A DNA stretch of 22,331 nucleotides from Thermoplasmata archaeon. Lineage in GTDB: Archaea; Thermoplasmatota; Thermoplasmata; Thermoplasmatales; Thermoplasmataceae. Made by a program: the position numbers and the translations under genes. Shown here one piece after another: positions 7,769-16,200 of this stretch. Position 1 is the first letter of the stretch, and the number at the start of each line of letters is the position of its first letter. A model generated the notes under the pieces. The model ran no database searches. It was not told where the DNA came from and saw only the letters and a list, made by a program, of their open reading frames with translations. The stretch is from the NCBI GenBank assembly GCA_021802365.1, contig JAKAAJ010000012.1, positions 1 through 22,331 of the forward strand. The letters run 5' to 3'.

Positions 7769-9307
7769 TCATGTATTTACCCGATCGCTGTTCTCAATGA
7801 GGAGATTCCTCAGAACCTGACCGGAAATGCTCCGTGGTATGTCATGTTTCCATATTATTTCAGAAGGGAGATTGTGCTGGCTTAGTTTCCCATTAAGATA
7901 TGAAATGACTCTTTTTTCATCTGCCCTTCTATCATCCTTTACACAGTAAAACACAATTTTTCTGATTCCGGGAGTAATCTCCTTGAAATCAGCAACAAAT
8001 TCTAAAACGCCAGGTATGGTTCCTGCGCTCTTTTCTATGAAACATCTGCTTGTGTGCCTGCCGATAATAATAGCAATATCTCTTTCCACTTTTATATCTC
8101 CGATAGATCCATCTGTGTCAATGCTCGCCTTGATTCCGAATTCACCGCTCATTATGGATTCCTCATTATTGCCCGTTACCGTTGGCCCTTTCTCGCCCTC
8201 AGGATTGCTATCGACACCTGATTCACTTTCCACCTTTGTCTCACCCTTGTCTAAGGGGAGAAGCCTTCCCAAAGAATCACTGGAGAGTTCCATACAATGC
8301 GTCATGCCCATAAGTTCTGGAATCCCAAAGAAATAGAATATTCGGAAATTATTCCTGCTTGCGATATTGGAAAATAGGCTGGAGTTAAATTCCAGGCCTG
8401 TAGAAATTATGCCCCTGATCCTATCCCTGTTTGGATATTCAATCTCTTTTAACTTCGAGATTATTTCCGGAAACAGAGTTATGAAGTTAGCGTTGTATGT
8501 GTCGGCAATCTTAAAAATCCTTATGCCAGGATCCGGACTAGATGGAAATATAGAGTAACCTGTGCTCATAACTGGCATCAGGACTGAAAGAATGAATCCC
8601 TCCGGGGAAGCTGGAGGGATGCATGAGGCATTGCGAAAAACAGAGCCAGTTCCAGTGATCCTGCCAAGTGCAGTTAATGCCCTCTCACATAAGGCACCGC
8701 CATTGAAATCTATGACATTGGGCTCACCGCTTATCCCATATGACAGGAAACCTATCGCCTCCTTTCCCTGAATCTTCCCATGGTCCTTTTCCCTTGGTTT
8801 TTCAAGAATTATATCTATGAGTCTTGAGACAAATCCTGGAGGCTGGTTATTATGATGCCCATCTGTCTGAATGCCCTTTATGAAATTCATCAGGTCTCCT
8901 ATCCTTGCTGTGATTACTTTCTCCCCTCGTTCGGGAATAATGTCGGAATCGGATTTTATTATCAGCCAGTCGTTTCTCTGATCTGTGGATATAGAATGGT
9001 ATTCACTGTTCTTCAATGAACCAAAGTTGACCGGAATTGCCCCGGACTTCAATACACCTAGAAGGGAGATCAGGTACTGGGGAGACATTGGAAGAAGAAT
9101 GCCTACCCTTGAACCAGGTTCGCATCCTCTGGAAACCAGAAATTCAGAAAGCGAGGATGACATCTGGTCTATGCTCCTGTAGGAAAAGTACCTTCCTTCG
9201 TAGACAAGAACCGGATAACTTGGCTTTCTGTTTGCAGCTTCCTGGAAAGCTTCCAGAAATGATGCCTGTTTTACCTTAGTGAATTCCGTTTCAGGGCTGT
9301 TTGGCAT
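7769..9307 (-). CDS. AMP-binding (acyl-CoA synthetase-like) protein, degenerate active site
   Basis: The protein of 512 residues follows the layout of adenylate-forming ligases. Its N-terminal part (SFLEAFQEAANRKPSYPVLVYEG; GSRVGILLPMSPQYLISLLGVLKSGAIPVNF, residues 66-95) is clearly ligase-like. The key motifs are eroded. The phosphate-binding loop, usually TSGTTGxPK, reads LSYGISGEPN (188-197), without Thr/Ser richness or the Lys. The YGxTE motif reads FFGIPEL (326-332). The C-terminal catalytic lysine in PRTxSGK is Gln497 (PRSISGQVLR). A low-complexity acidic insert lies at 354-385. It may have lost adenylation and serve another role, or use an unusual substrate. An AGGTGA ribosome site fixes the start. 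It lies 59 nt after nnr and 40 nt before the protease gene. Confidence 0.72.
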   Translation of the reverse strand: MPNSPETEFTKVKQASFLEAFQEAANRKPSYPVLVYEGRYFSYRSIDQMSSSLSEFLVSRGCEPGSRVGILLPMSPQYLISLLGVLKSGAIPVNFGSLKNSEYHSISTDQRNDWLIIKSDSDIIPERGEKVITARIGDLMNFIKGIQTDGHHNNQPPGFVSRLIDIILEKPREKDHGKIQGKEAIGFLSYGISGEPNVIDFNGGALCERALTALGRITGTGSVFRNASCIPPASPEGFILSVLMPVMSTGYSIFPSSPDPGIRIFKIADTYNANFITLFPEIISKLKEIEYPNRDRIRGIISTGLEFNSSLFSNIASRNNFRIFYFFGIPELMGMTHCMELSSDSLGRLLPLDKGETKVESESGVDSNPEGEKGPTVTGNNEESIMSGEFGIKASIDTDGSIGDIKVERDIAIIIGRHTSRCFIEKSAGTIPGVLEFVADFKEITPGIRKIVFYCVKDDRRADEKRVISYLNGKLSQHNLPSEIIWKHDIPRSISGQVLRNLLIENSDRVNT

Positions 9308-9310
9308 TAT

Positions 9311-9316
9311 TCACCT
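9311..9316 (-). promoter_or_regulatory. Shine-Dalgarno of the ligase-like gene
   Basis: AGGTGA on the minus strand, 3 nt before the ATG at 9307. AT-rich TATA-like strings lie at about 9326-9346, so a separate promoter is possible, although read-through from the upstream repair genes is also plausible. Confidence 0.5.
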
Positions 9317-9366
9317 GCCTTATCATTTAAGTAAAGTCATTTATTAATCTTCCCAATGTAAATGAA

Positions 9367-10746
9367 TTATGAATACTGGCTGTAATACCTGAGGACCTCT
9401 GGGATTCTGGATATCATGTCATTAATGTCATACCAGTAAGATTTCTCCTGGAAGCATAGGTCGGCTGATTTCTTATTTATAAATGATGCCATGCATGCAG
9501 CTGCCAGAACGCTTCTTGATGAATTCAATAGAGAAGTAAGAATGCCTGCCAGCAGATCTCCTGTGCCACCCATAGTCATTCTTGGATTACCTCCTTCTGT
9601 TATCCTGTAGATCCTGCCATCAGAAATTATGTCCTTTTCACCCTTCAGTATAACCAGAAAACCAGTTTTTTCGCAGTATTCGAGGACATATTCTATGGTG
9701 GGTGCCCTTCCACTTATCCTGCTGAACTCTGTTGCATGAGGAGTCATGCATATTCTTGACATTGGAGCAGCCTCAAAAATCTCTTCAGCCCTCGAGAGTG
9801 CGTCTGCATCCAGAACTATGAAACCAGTGTATCCTTTCAGGGCGGATATCTCACTTGAGAGATCATAGTCTCCGCAGCCAGAGCCGATTAGAATTGAATC
9901 GGAACGCTGCACCATCTCTGGGGTCAGATCCTTTGATATTCCTGTGATTATCTGGGGATCAAATCCAGAAATCACTGCTCTGTTCTCCTGAGAAGTGAAG
10001 ACCTTGACTGTGTCGCTCCCGGATTTTACAGCGCCCATCGCAGCAATCACAGCGGAACCGTAGAACCTGTGTCCTGTGATCATAAGGACCCTGCCATTCA
10101 TACCCTTATGTGATGAGAGGTCAGGTTTTTTAAGATAGAGGAAATCACCTGGCCCGCTGTTTCTGAAAGCCCTGTCAGGTATTCCTATATCTTTTATTAT
10201 TATCCTGCCACTGTTGTTTTGGGTCATACCCTCTTTGATATCCGTAAATGTTACAGTGATCTCCGGGGAAATGCATATCTCACTACCGATACCGGAGGGG
10301 ACATCTATGGAAACAAGATGCTTTGCAGAGGTGTTAACAGCCTGAATATACTGATCCATGGGCTTTCTTGGCTCTCCTGAAATTCCGGAGCCAAGAATGG
10401 CGTCGATTACCACATCATAATCGGAAATATTATCAGGAAATGATCTGAGCAATTTGCCCCTGTATTCCCTGAATGCCTTCTTTGCCTCCCTTGTTTTAAT
10501 GGAGTTTTCATCTGATGCCAGAAATACACTTACTTCATTATCTCCAGAAAGAAGCCTGGCAGCAACAAGTCCGTCTCCTCCGTTATTTCCGGTACCACAC
10601 AGCACAAGTATTTTCAATCCCCTGCCGAATAAATCTGAAACAGCATCTGCAACTGCCTCACCGGCATTTTTCATAAGTTCGTACAGATCACCATGGAGAT
10701 ACCTGTAGTTCAGGTCTATTCTCCGGGACTCCATGAAATTGAGCAT
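9367..10746 (-). CDS. nnr: bifunctional NAD(P)HX epimerase / ADP-dependent NAD(P)HX dehydratase
   Basis: This 459-residue fusion repairs hydrated NADH and NADPH. The N-terminal YjeF_N domain (about 1-200), the epimerase, carries CGTGNNGGDGLVAARLL at 50-66 and IDAILGSG at 114-121. The C-terminal carbohydrate-kinase-like dehydratase (about 210-459) carries VLDADAL (311-317), MTPHATEF (334-341) and GGTGDLLAG (393-401), with Asp397 the catalytic residue. It converts the S and R hydrates back to active cofactor at the expense of ADP. The ATG at 10746 is 19 nt after the ogg stop; an ATG four codons later (10734) gives MESRRIDLNYRYL, which fits the family start better, and neither has a clear ribosome site. 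It is probably co-transcribed with sod and ogg. Confidence 0.93.
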   Translation of the reverse strand: MLNFMESRRIDLNYRYLHGDLYELMKNAGEAVADAVSDLFGRGLKILVLCGTGNNGGDGLVAARLLSGDNEVSVFLASDENSIKTREAKKAFREYRGKLLRSFPDNISDYDVVIDAILGSGISGEPRKPMDQYIQAVNTSAKHLVSIDVPSGIGSEICISPEITVTFTDIKEGMTQNNSGRIIIKDIGIPDRAFRNSGPGDFLYLKKPDLSSHKGMNGRVLMITGHRFYGSAVIAAMGAVKSGSDTVKVFTSQENRAVISGFDPQIITGISKDLTPEMVQRSDSILIGSGCGDYDLSSEISALKGYTGFIVLDADALSRAEEIFEAAPMSRICMTPHATEFSRISGRAPTIEYVLEYCEKTGFLVILKGEKDIISDGRIYRITEGGNPRMTMGGTGDLLAGILTSLLNSSRSVLAAACMASFINKKSADLCFQEKSYWYDINDMISRIPEVLRYYSQYS

Positions 10747-10765
10747 ACAGATAGCTAGATCAGAC

Positions 10766-11431
10766 TCATTTAATTATTTTACCGGTAGCCATGTACCAGA
10801 GATAAAGATCCAGTTCACCGGGTTTCATGCCAAGTGAGTCAGAATAGGTTTTGAATATATTCTCCTTCTGTATGTACCTGAAGGCCGGTGTGACCTTCAT
10901 GTCTATTGAAGGGTCCAGCTGATTCATTATTCTCACAATGTGCTTGTCAAGAATGGCAAGATCAAAAACACCGACATTCCTTAAAAAATGAGATGCCTCC
11001 TTGTAACTTATTCCATCCACATTCTTCACAAGAAATTCCCTTGCTTCCATTGGGTCTGTAGATCTTACAAGTCCGGGAAGTTCATCTATAAATGGGCGTG
11101 CTTTAACTATGAACCTTGATCTCACATTGTAGAAACGGTATTGAAGCTCATGGAGGCGATCTCTGAGCCTCTTCTCAGGAAGTTTGAGGAATCCTTCTAT
11201 TCCGATCCCCATCTGAGTCCTTATCCCCATCTCCGCGGAAGTGTTTGCAGTAAGAATGCAGAAACATAACTCCCCGAAAAGAGTTTCTGCATCAGAAGAG
11301 CGCATACGCCTGAAATCCTCAAGCCGGGATTCCAGAACATCCCTTACTTCCGATTCCTGAATGGCCCTTAATTTCGAATAGAAAGAGCTTTCTTTAAAAA
11401 TATTCTGCCCCGAAACAGAAACTGGTTCCAT
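10766..11431 (-). CDS. ogg: 8-oxoguanine DNA glycosylase / AP lyase, archaeal Ogg2 type
   Basis: The 221-residue protein belongs to the helix-hairpin-helix glycosylases. The stretch at residues 137-168 (NVDGISYKEASHFLRNVG, then LAILDKHIVRIM) holds the hairpin with catalytic Lys144 and Asp162, as in archaeal Ogg2 enzymes. The 'FLRNVG...LAILDKH' wording separates it from endonuclease III, and there is no iron-sulfur cysteine cluster. It removes 8-oxoguanine from DNA and cuts the backbone by beta-elimination. The gene starts 22 nt after sod stops and lies 19 nt before nnr, so all three are probably one transcript. The length matches the usual figure of about 210-220 residues. Confidence 0.92.
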   Translation of the reverse strand: MEPVSVSGQNIFKESSFYSKLRAIQESEVRDVLESRLEDFRRMRSSDAETLFGELCFCILTANTSAEMGIRTQMGIGIEGFLKLPEKRLRDRLHELQYRFYNVRSRFIVKARPFIDELPGLVRSTDPMEAREFLVKNVDGISYKEASHFLRNVGVFDLAILDKHIVRIMNQLDPSIDMKVTPAFRYIQKENIFKTYSDSLGMKPGELDLYLWYMATGKIIK

Positions 11432-11453
11432 TCAGGGCACTCATATTGAAATA

Positions 11454-12068
11454 TTATTTGAATATTTCATACATTTTTTTTGCTTTCTCAAGCTTCTGGT
11501 CAACGTCAGACCACCTGACGTTCTTCATGAATGCGTCAAGATATGGGGCTCTCTTAGCACCATAATCAACATAATACGCATGCTCATATACATCCAGAGC
11601 GAGAAGTACTATGCTGTTCCACATTGCGTTTGAATTGTGTGCATCGGCACCAACATTTCTGAGCTTCCCTGTATTCAGATCGAAGACAAGAAGGCTCCAT
11701 CCCCTGAAGGCAACGCCTGTGGCCTTGAAATCCTCAACCCATTTCTCATAGCTCCCGAAGTCCTTCTCCACCTGCTTTTTGAAGGACTCTGATGGCTGTC
11801 CATGTGATGCTGTAAGATTTCCGAAGTATGTCTCATGCAGAAGGGCACCATCGAAGTTGAAGGTCTCCTCTGACTTCAATTCCCTGAGATCACTGTAGTT
11901 CTGGTTAGCTGCGGCTCTGTCGGCAGATCCCAGTTTTGACCATATTTCATTCAGCTTTTTGACGTATCCCTTGTAATGTGTTTCAAAGTGGTACTCTATC
12001 TGCTGATCTGATATTCCGTCAAGTCCCTTGGGTTTCAGTTCGTTTTTTTCTTTCCAGTTGTCTGCCAT
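11454..12068 (-). CDS. sod: Fe/Mn-family superoxide dismutase
   Basis: The product has 204 residues and all four metal ligands: His27 (IEYHFETHYKGYV), His78 (LLHETYF), Asp159 and His163 (LDVYEHAYYVDYG). Tyr35 fits the active-site gateway position. It disproportionates superoxide to oxygen and hydrogen peroxide in the cytosol. The LLHETYF and VAFRGWSLLVFD wording is closer to the archaeal group than to E. coli enzymes; iron, manganese or either may be used, and sequence does not settle which. No signal peptide is present. A GGTGA ribosome site lies 4 nt before the ATG and a TATA-like string about 35 nt before it. It heads the sod-ogg-nnr cluster. Confidence 0.95.
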   Translation of the reverse strand: MADNWKEKNELKPKGLDGISDQQIEYHFETHYKGYVKKLNEIWSKLGSADRAAANQNYSDLRELKSEETFNFDGALLHETYFGNLTASHGQPSESFKKQVEKDFGSYEKWVEDFKATGVAFRGWSLLVFDLNTGKLRNVGADAHNSNAMWNSIVLLALDVYEHAYYVDYGAKRAPYLDAFMKNVRWSDVDQKLEKAKKMYEIFK

Positions 12069-12072
12069 TATT

Positions 12073-12107
12073 TCACCGCTTCACCATTTCCTTAAGACTT
12101 AAAAATC
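12073..12107 (-). promoter_or_regulatory. sod promoter and Shine-Dalgarno
   Basis: GGTGA at 12077-12073 precedes the ATG by 4 nt. A TATA-like ATTTTTAAG lies near 12106-12098, placing the start of transcription near 12076. The surrounding bases contain an imperfect dyad, TAAGA...TCTTA (12093-12110 region), too weak to call an operator. Confidence 0.45.
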
Positions 12108-12153
12108 TTATGAGAAATGTTTAAAAACATATTCCGCAGGCAAAAGGAAAATC

Positions 12154-12360
12154 TTACAATAAAAATTCGTCTATGGACCGTATCCCTTCCTTTGCGTCTG
12201 GATAAATTCTTGTTCGCGATGATCTTGCATTACTCAACCACTCATCAAGAGGTTCGTCATCAATTGATCTGGCCCTGTGAATCTGGGAGGAGCATTCAGA
12301 GCAGTAAATCCCACTATAGATAAGATCCTGACAGATGATACAGTGATGCTTTGCTGCCAT
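12154..12360 (-). CDS. 68-residue zinc-ribbon-like protein, unknown function
   Basis: The N-terminal third contains two CxxC knuckles, Cys7/Cys10 and Cys20/Cys23 (CIICQDLIYSGIYCSEC), 9 residues apart, which suits one zinc ion. The rest is charged (SIDDEPLDEWLSNARSSRTRIYP) without an evident fold. A TATA-like string is centred about 26 nt before the ATG at 12360, which suggests a leaderless transcript and supports a real gene. Small zinc ribbons of this kind often bind nucleic acid or protein partners in archaea, but nothing here shows which. It sits alone between the GPN GTPase gene and sod, on the same strand. Confidence 0.65.
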   Translation of the reverse strand: MAAKHHCIICQDLIYSGIYCSECSSQIHRARSIDDEPLDEWLSNARSSRTRIYPDAKEGIRSIDEFLL

Positions 12361-12371
12361 GATCGAGGTTA

Positions 12372-12402
12372 GGGCAGGAATGTTAAAACTCTTTTGCTGC
12401 CC
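12372..12402. promoter_or_regulatory. promoter of the zinc-ribbon gene with flanking inverted repeat
   Basis: AGTTTTAACA on the minus strand (12390-12381) is the TATA-like element, about 26 nt before the ATG at 12360. It is flanked symmetrically by GGGCAG (12372-12377) and CTGCCC (12397-12402) with 19 nt between. The repeat is seen directly. A role as an operator is only a guess, because a 6-nt pair can occur by chance. Confidence 0.4.
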
Positions 12403-12501
12403 ATTGTATGGATTTTGGTGGGTATATAAAGAAATGTCCTCTTTGCCGGATGATGCTTTTATAGGCCACTGACAGTCCTTTAATTCACGTTATACACTAT
12501 A
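12403..12501. other. intergenic stretch after the GPN GTPase gene
   Basis: Part of the longest gap between genes in the window (12361-12501, about 140 nt). It contains a good minus-strand TATA-like CCTATAAAAGC (12465-12455) with no matching start codon 26 nt downstream, and a plus-strand GTATATAAAG followed only by a very short frame. No tRNA or clear terminator is visible. A small RNA or a longer leader for the zinc-ribbon gene is possible. Confidence 0.3.
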
Positions 12502-13281
12502 TTAATCATCCCTGTACATTGTATCTGCATCTGAACCTCCGGTGAAGAATACAGACATATCGCTGTACACATCCTCAAGCCCACTGAAGTCCCTGGCAGA
12601 GACAGGCACCACTTTAGAGATCATATCATTATCCCTGAATGAGTTCAGAACTGATATGAAGAAGTCCTTCATCATTGGTGTCTTTTCATCCATCAGGGCA
12701 TCTGATAGAAGTTCCGGAGAGTTTTCCCAGGAATGTACCCTCTCTATGTCTTCATCTGTGACCAGATCGGATTTGTTCAGGACATAGATCATTGGCCTGA
12801 AGAACCTTGACATTACAGAAGCGTAAAGCATCTTCTGAGAAATATAGCCTGAAGGCGATACGGAGAGGACTGCATCAGAAATGAAAGCCAGCATAGACTT
12901 GTGCCCGCTCAGTTTTTCCACCAGCATTGGAGCACCGGGGCGGTATGTGAAAAGTTCCATCTGGCCAGGTGTATCGAATATCACATAGTAATCGTCCAGT
13001 TCCCTCAAAACTGTTGAGACTGGCTCTATGTTATCAAGCAAGAGGTCAGCAGCCACAATCTGGGCCCCATTTGGCCCCAGGTTGTATTCCGACATTATCT
13101 GCGAAAGTGAAATTGTCTCCCTTATGTCCACCTCCGCTTCATATGGTATGTACTCAGAGCCGGGATCAAGATTCACAACTGCAGCGTCATATTCATTGGT
13201 AATCAGCCATTCCTTAAGTGCACCGCAGAAAGTGGACTTCCCTGTACCGGCAGGGCCAGTTACGAAAAGAGATCCAATCAA
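12502..13281 (-). CDS. GPN-loop GTPase
   Basis: The 259-residue protein has the GPN-family signature set: P-loop GPAGTGKS (9-16), the NLDPGSEYIPYEAEVDIRE switch region (37-55), the family-defining GPN at 69-71, DTPGQ (103-107) and NKSD (169-172). GPN GTPases act as dimers; the eukaryotic ones assemble RNA polymerase II, and the archaeal role is less clear. The start is TTG at 13281, overlapping the DP2 stop as TTGA, and is fixed by a GGAGGT placed 6 nt before it. Joint transcription and coupled translation with DP2 are likely. The assignment is firm; a link to replication rests only on gene order. Confidence 0.93.
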   Translation of the reverse strand: MIGSLFVTGPAGTGKSTFCGALKEWLITNEYDAAVVNLDPGSEYIPYEAEVDIRETISLSQIMSEYNLGPNGAQIVAADLLLDNIEPVSTVLRELDDYYVIFDTPGQMELFTYRPGAPMLVEKLSGHKSMLAFISDAVLSVSPSGYISQKMLYASVMSRFFRPMIYVLNKSDLVTDEDIERVHSWENSPELLSDALMDEKTPMMKDFFISVLNSFRDNDMISKVVPVSARDFSGLEDVYSDMSVFFTGGSDADTMYRDD

Positions 13282-16200
13282 TTTTCCACCTCCTCTTCCA
13301 TATAGAAGTTGAGTTCCTCCCCCTTGATGGGCTCTGTTGTGTTGAAGGTACCGTTTATAGTGTTCACAAGGTTATCGATCCTTATCTTCAGGTACCATGG
13401 AATTTCAAACTCTTCTGATATTTTCACCGTTTCCTGCATATATTTCATAATGCTTCCCCTGTGTATTGTCAATGTCAGGCTCCTGTTTCCGCATTTGAGG
13501 CACTTTCCTGAAAGTGGAACCCTCCTGTATTTCGCATTGCATCTTGTGCATCTGAACTCCTGGGAAAAGAATTTCCTGAAATTTCCATACATATCGGGCA
13601 GAAAGTGCGAGTTGAGGACCCTTGATGCAACATCATCTGCATCAACAGCTCGTATTCTTCTTGCCAGTTTAAGCTGCCTTTCTATTTTTTCCTCCATGCT
13701 GTCTATGGTCTTGTAAGAACAGGTGGTCACTCCCTGGTTTATGTTTGAGCAGGAAGTGGAGAATCCTGTCCCCATAATAGTGCCTGTGAGGCTGAATCTC
13801 TTCCCCATTGTCATCATCATTTCCTCAAGGTCAACAGGAGATGCTCCGATACTGGCCTTTTCGTAAAACTCCAGCGGATATTCCCATACAGTGTCTACAT
13901 TCATAGCCTCCTTGTCGACCTCCTCCGGATTCAGCTGAACGGTGAGAACAAGCGGAGCATCCATGAGGCCTCCTCTTGTGGACGGCAGGAATTTCTTAGA
14001 GAAGTTCAGCAGCCCATCCATGAGAAGCATTATACTATCCTCATCCCCGTCACAGTTCCTTCTTTTTGCTGCGTGGTAGAAGGGGTGCGCATAACATCCG
14101 CTTACATTGCTGAATCCTATAATCCTTCCCACTATTCCGCCAGACGTGTGCGGGGCAAGCCCTATTACAAGATGGCCGATGAGGTCTTCAGGCTTCTGGC
14201 ACATATAGAAAGGCGGCAATCCATAATACTTTGTCAGGAGATCATCCACAAAGGATGCAACCTTCAGAAGGTACTCCGCAGATCTGTACGGTATTATGAT
14301 GTCCTGCGGCAGTATCTCGTTGACTTCTGAACCATCATAACCCAGGGATACAAATATTGAGGGATCTACCATTAGCTCATCACTATGGAAGTGTGTGATG
14401 GGTATATCTGACATATCATATCTGCAAGTCCCGTCCTTGTTTATTGAAATATCATGGATAGCCCTGAGTATTCCTTTCTCAATAGGCTCAGCCGCCTTGG
14501 TGCTGGACATGAGCTTCTTTACCCCTTTAATTTCCAGCTTATCCGGCAGTGATATACCCATTCTCTCCTCTGCTTTCTGAAGTATCCCATGGAGATCAAC
14601 CCGTGATTTTTTCACATTCCCGGTTGCTTCCGTTGAAGACCCGCAATTCGGGCATATAGGTTGTGGGGAGTCACTCCTGCATTCCATGCATCTTCTCATT
14701 TCCATTTCAATCTCAATTGAACTGGAAGAGCTTGACCCGGCACTCCTTAATGATCTCCTTGTGGAGCCGTAGGATTCCACAGGGAATAGAACATGGACCT
14801 TGGGCTTCATCTTTCTGTCCCCTGCCTTTTCAGGCCGCCCAAGCCTTGCCCCAACCCTGGTGGGTGACCTTGGAAGAATCGTCAGCCCTGAAAGCCTGGA
14901 AACTAGAGATACAGAATCATACTTCCCTTGAGGAATTTGTGCTTTTTCCTTTATAATTCCTCCATCTTCATAAAGTCCCAGGGATCTCAGAAGGCAGGCA
15001 TATTCCGATAATCTGATCTCAGAACCTGAGGAGTTGAAAGGTATACCCAGCCTCACCAATGGCCATGAAAGTGATGCGTCAGCAATCAGGACCCTGTCTA
15101 GAACCCTGCAATTCATCAGCTGTGTCCTTAAGGAAAGTATCTCTGGAATCTGAAGATCGTGCCAGAAATAGTCGTACCTCGGGTAAACTGGAATCCCGTA
15201 TTTCTCAGATATGGCTATCGCCTCTTTCTCATCCGGTATCCTTGATAAAAGATCTTCAGGAACATTAGCTCTTAAGGCGTACTGCCTCCACCAGTCATTG
15301 TTGAAAGATCCAGGTACAAGTTTGTGGTTGTTCTCCAGAAAATCACCATAGGCAATAAGTATCTCACCCATGTCGGTGATCATTGAGATCCTCTGGGAAA
15401 CGGCTCTTGCAGTTTCTTCATTCTCAACCCGGATATGGGAGCCGTCATCCAGAAGAACCATGGGGCCGTCAATTCCGTCACATGGGGTAACTGCGGCTGC
15501 CTTCCCCGGGAGTTCGACCTTAATCTGTGCCCCTGTGGCTATGAATTCGTCCGCCACTATCATGGTCGATGGGCTTATTCCTGCTGCCGCGAGCCCTGTC
15601 AGCCTTGATCTTCCATATCTGAGCCTGAATCCACCAGGCCTGTTTGGATGGCCGAAAACAGGCCTCCCTGCAACAAGATCCTTTAGAAATTTCTCAGATT
15701 TTCCACTGTCCTTCTCGGATTTCTGCTCAGTACCCTCCGAGCTGGAGCTCCCTGACAGGAAATCCCACTCCTTGATGCCGAGTTTTGATGTATGTTTCAA
15801 AACCTTCTTTGATTTCTGAAGAAGGCCCTCACAGAGGACCAGGCACATTCCTCCCCTTATTCTGTTGGTAGATACCCTTTCCATATCCCTGTGCCCTGAA
15901 ACCTCCTCCTCTTCGCTTCCCTCACCATCTATACAGACAGGAAGGTTCCGTACTACCCTTCTTATCTCCTCTGGTGATGGTAGATACTGCAAATGCTTCA
16001 GGCGGTTATAGCTCTGTATCTCCTCGATATATCGCTCAATCTCATCGTCAGTTGCAATATATGAACCTATTCCCAGGTCTCTTCTTACTATATCAGAAAT
16101 TAGGACACTCAGGGCCTGAGCTGTTCCTCCGGCACCCCTTATGGGGCCAGAGTAGACAATGGAGACATAATCTGTGCCGTTTGAGTTTGATGCAATATCC

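Noticed and set aside
12369..12404. An 11-codon frame before the zinc-ribbon gene (MGSKRVLTFLP)
   Set aside because: It covers the TATA box of the zinc-ribbon gene and has no ribosome site. A leader peptide cannot be excluded, but nothing supports it.
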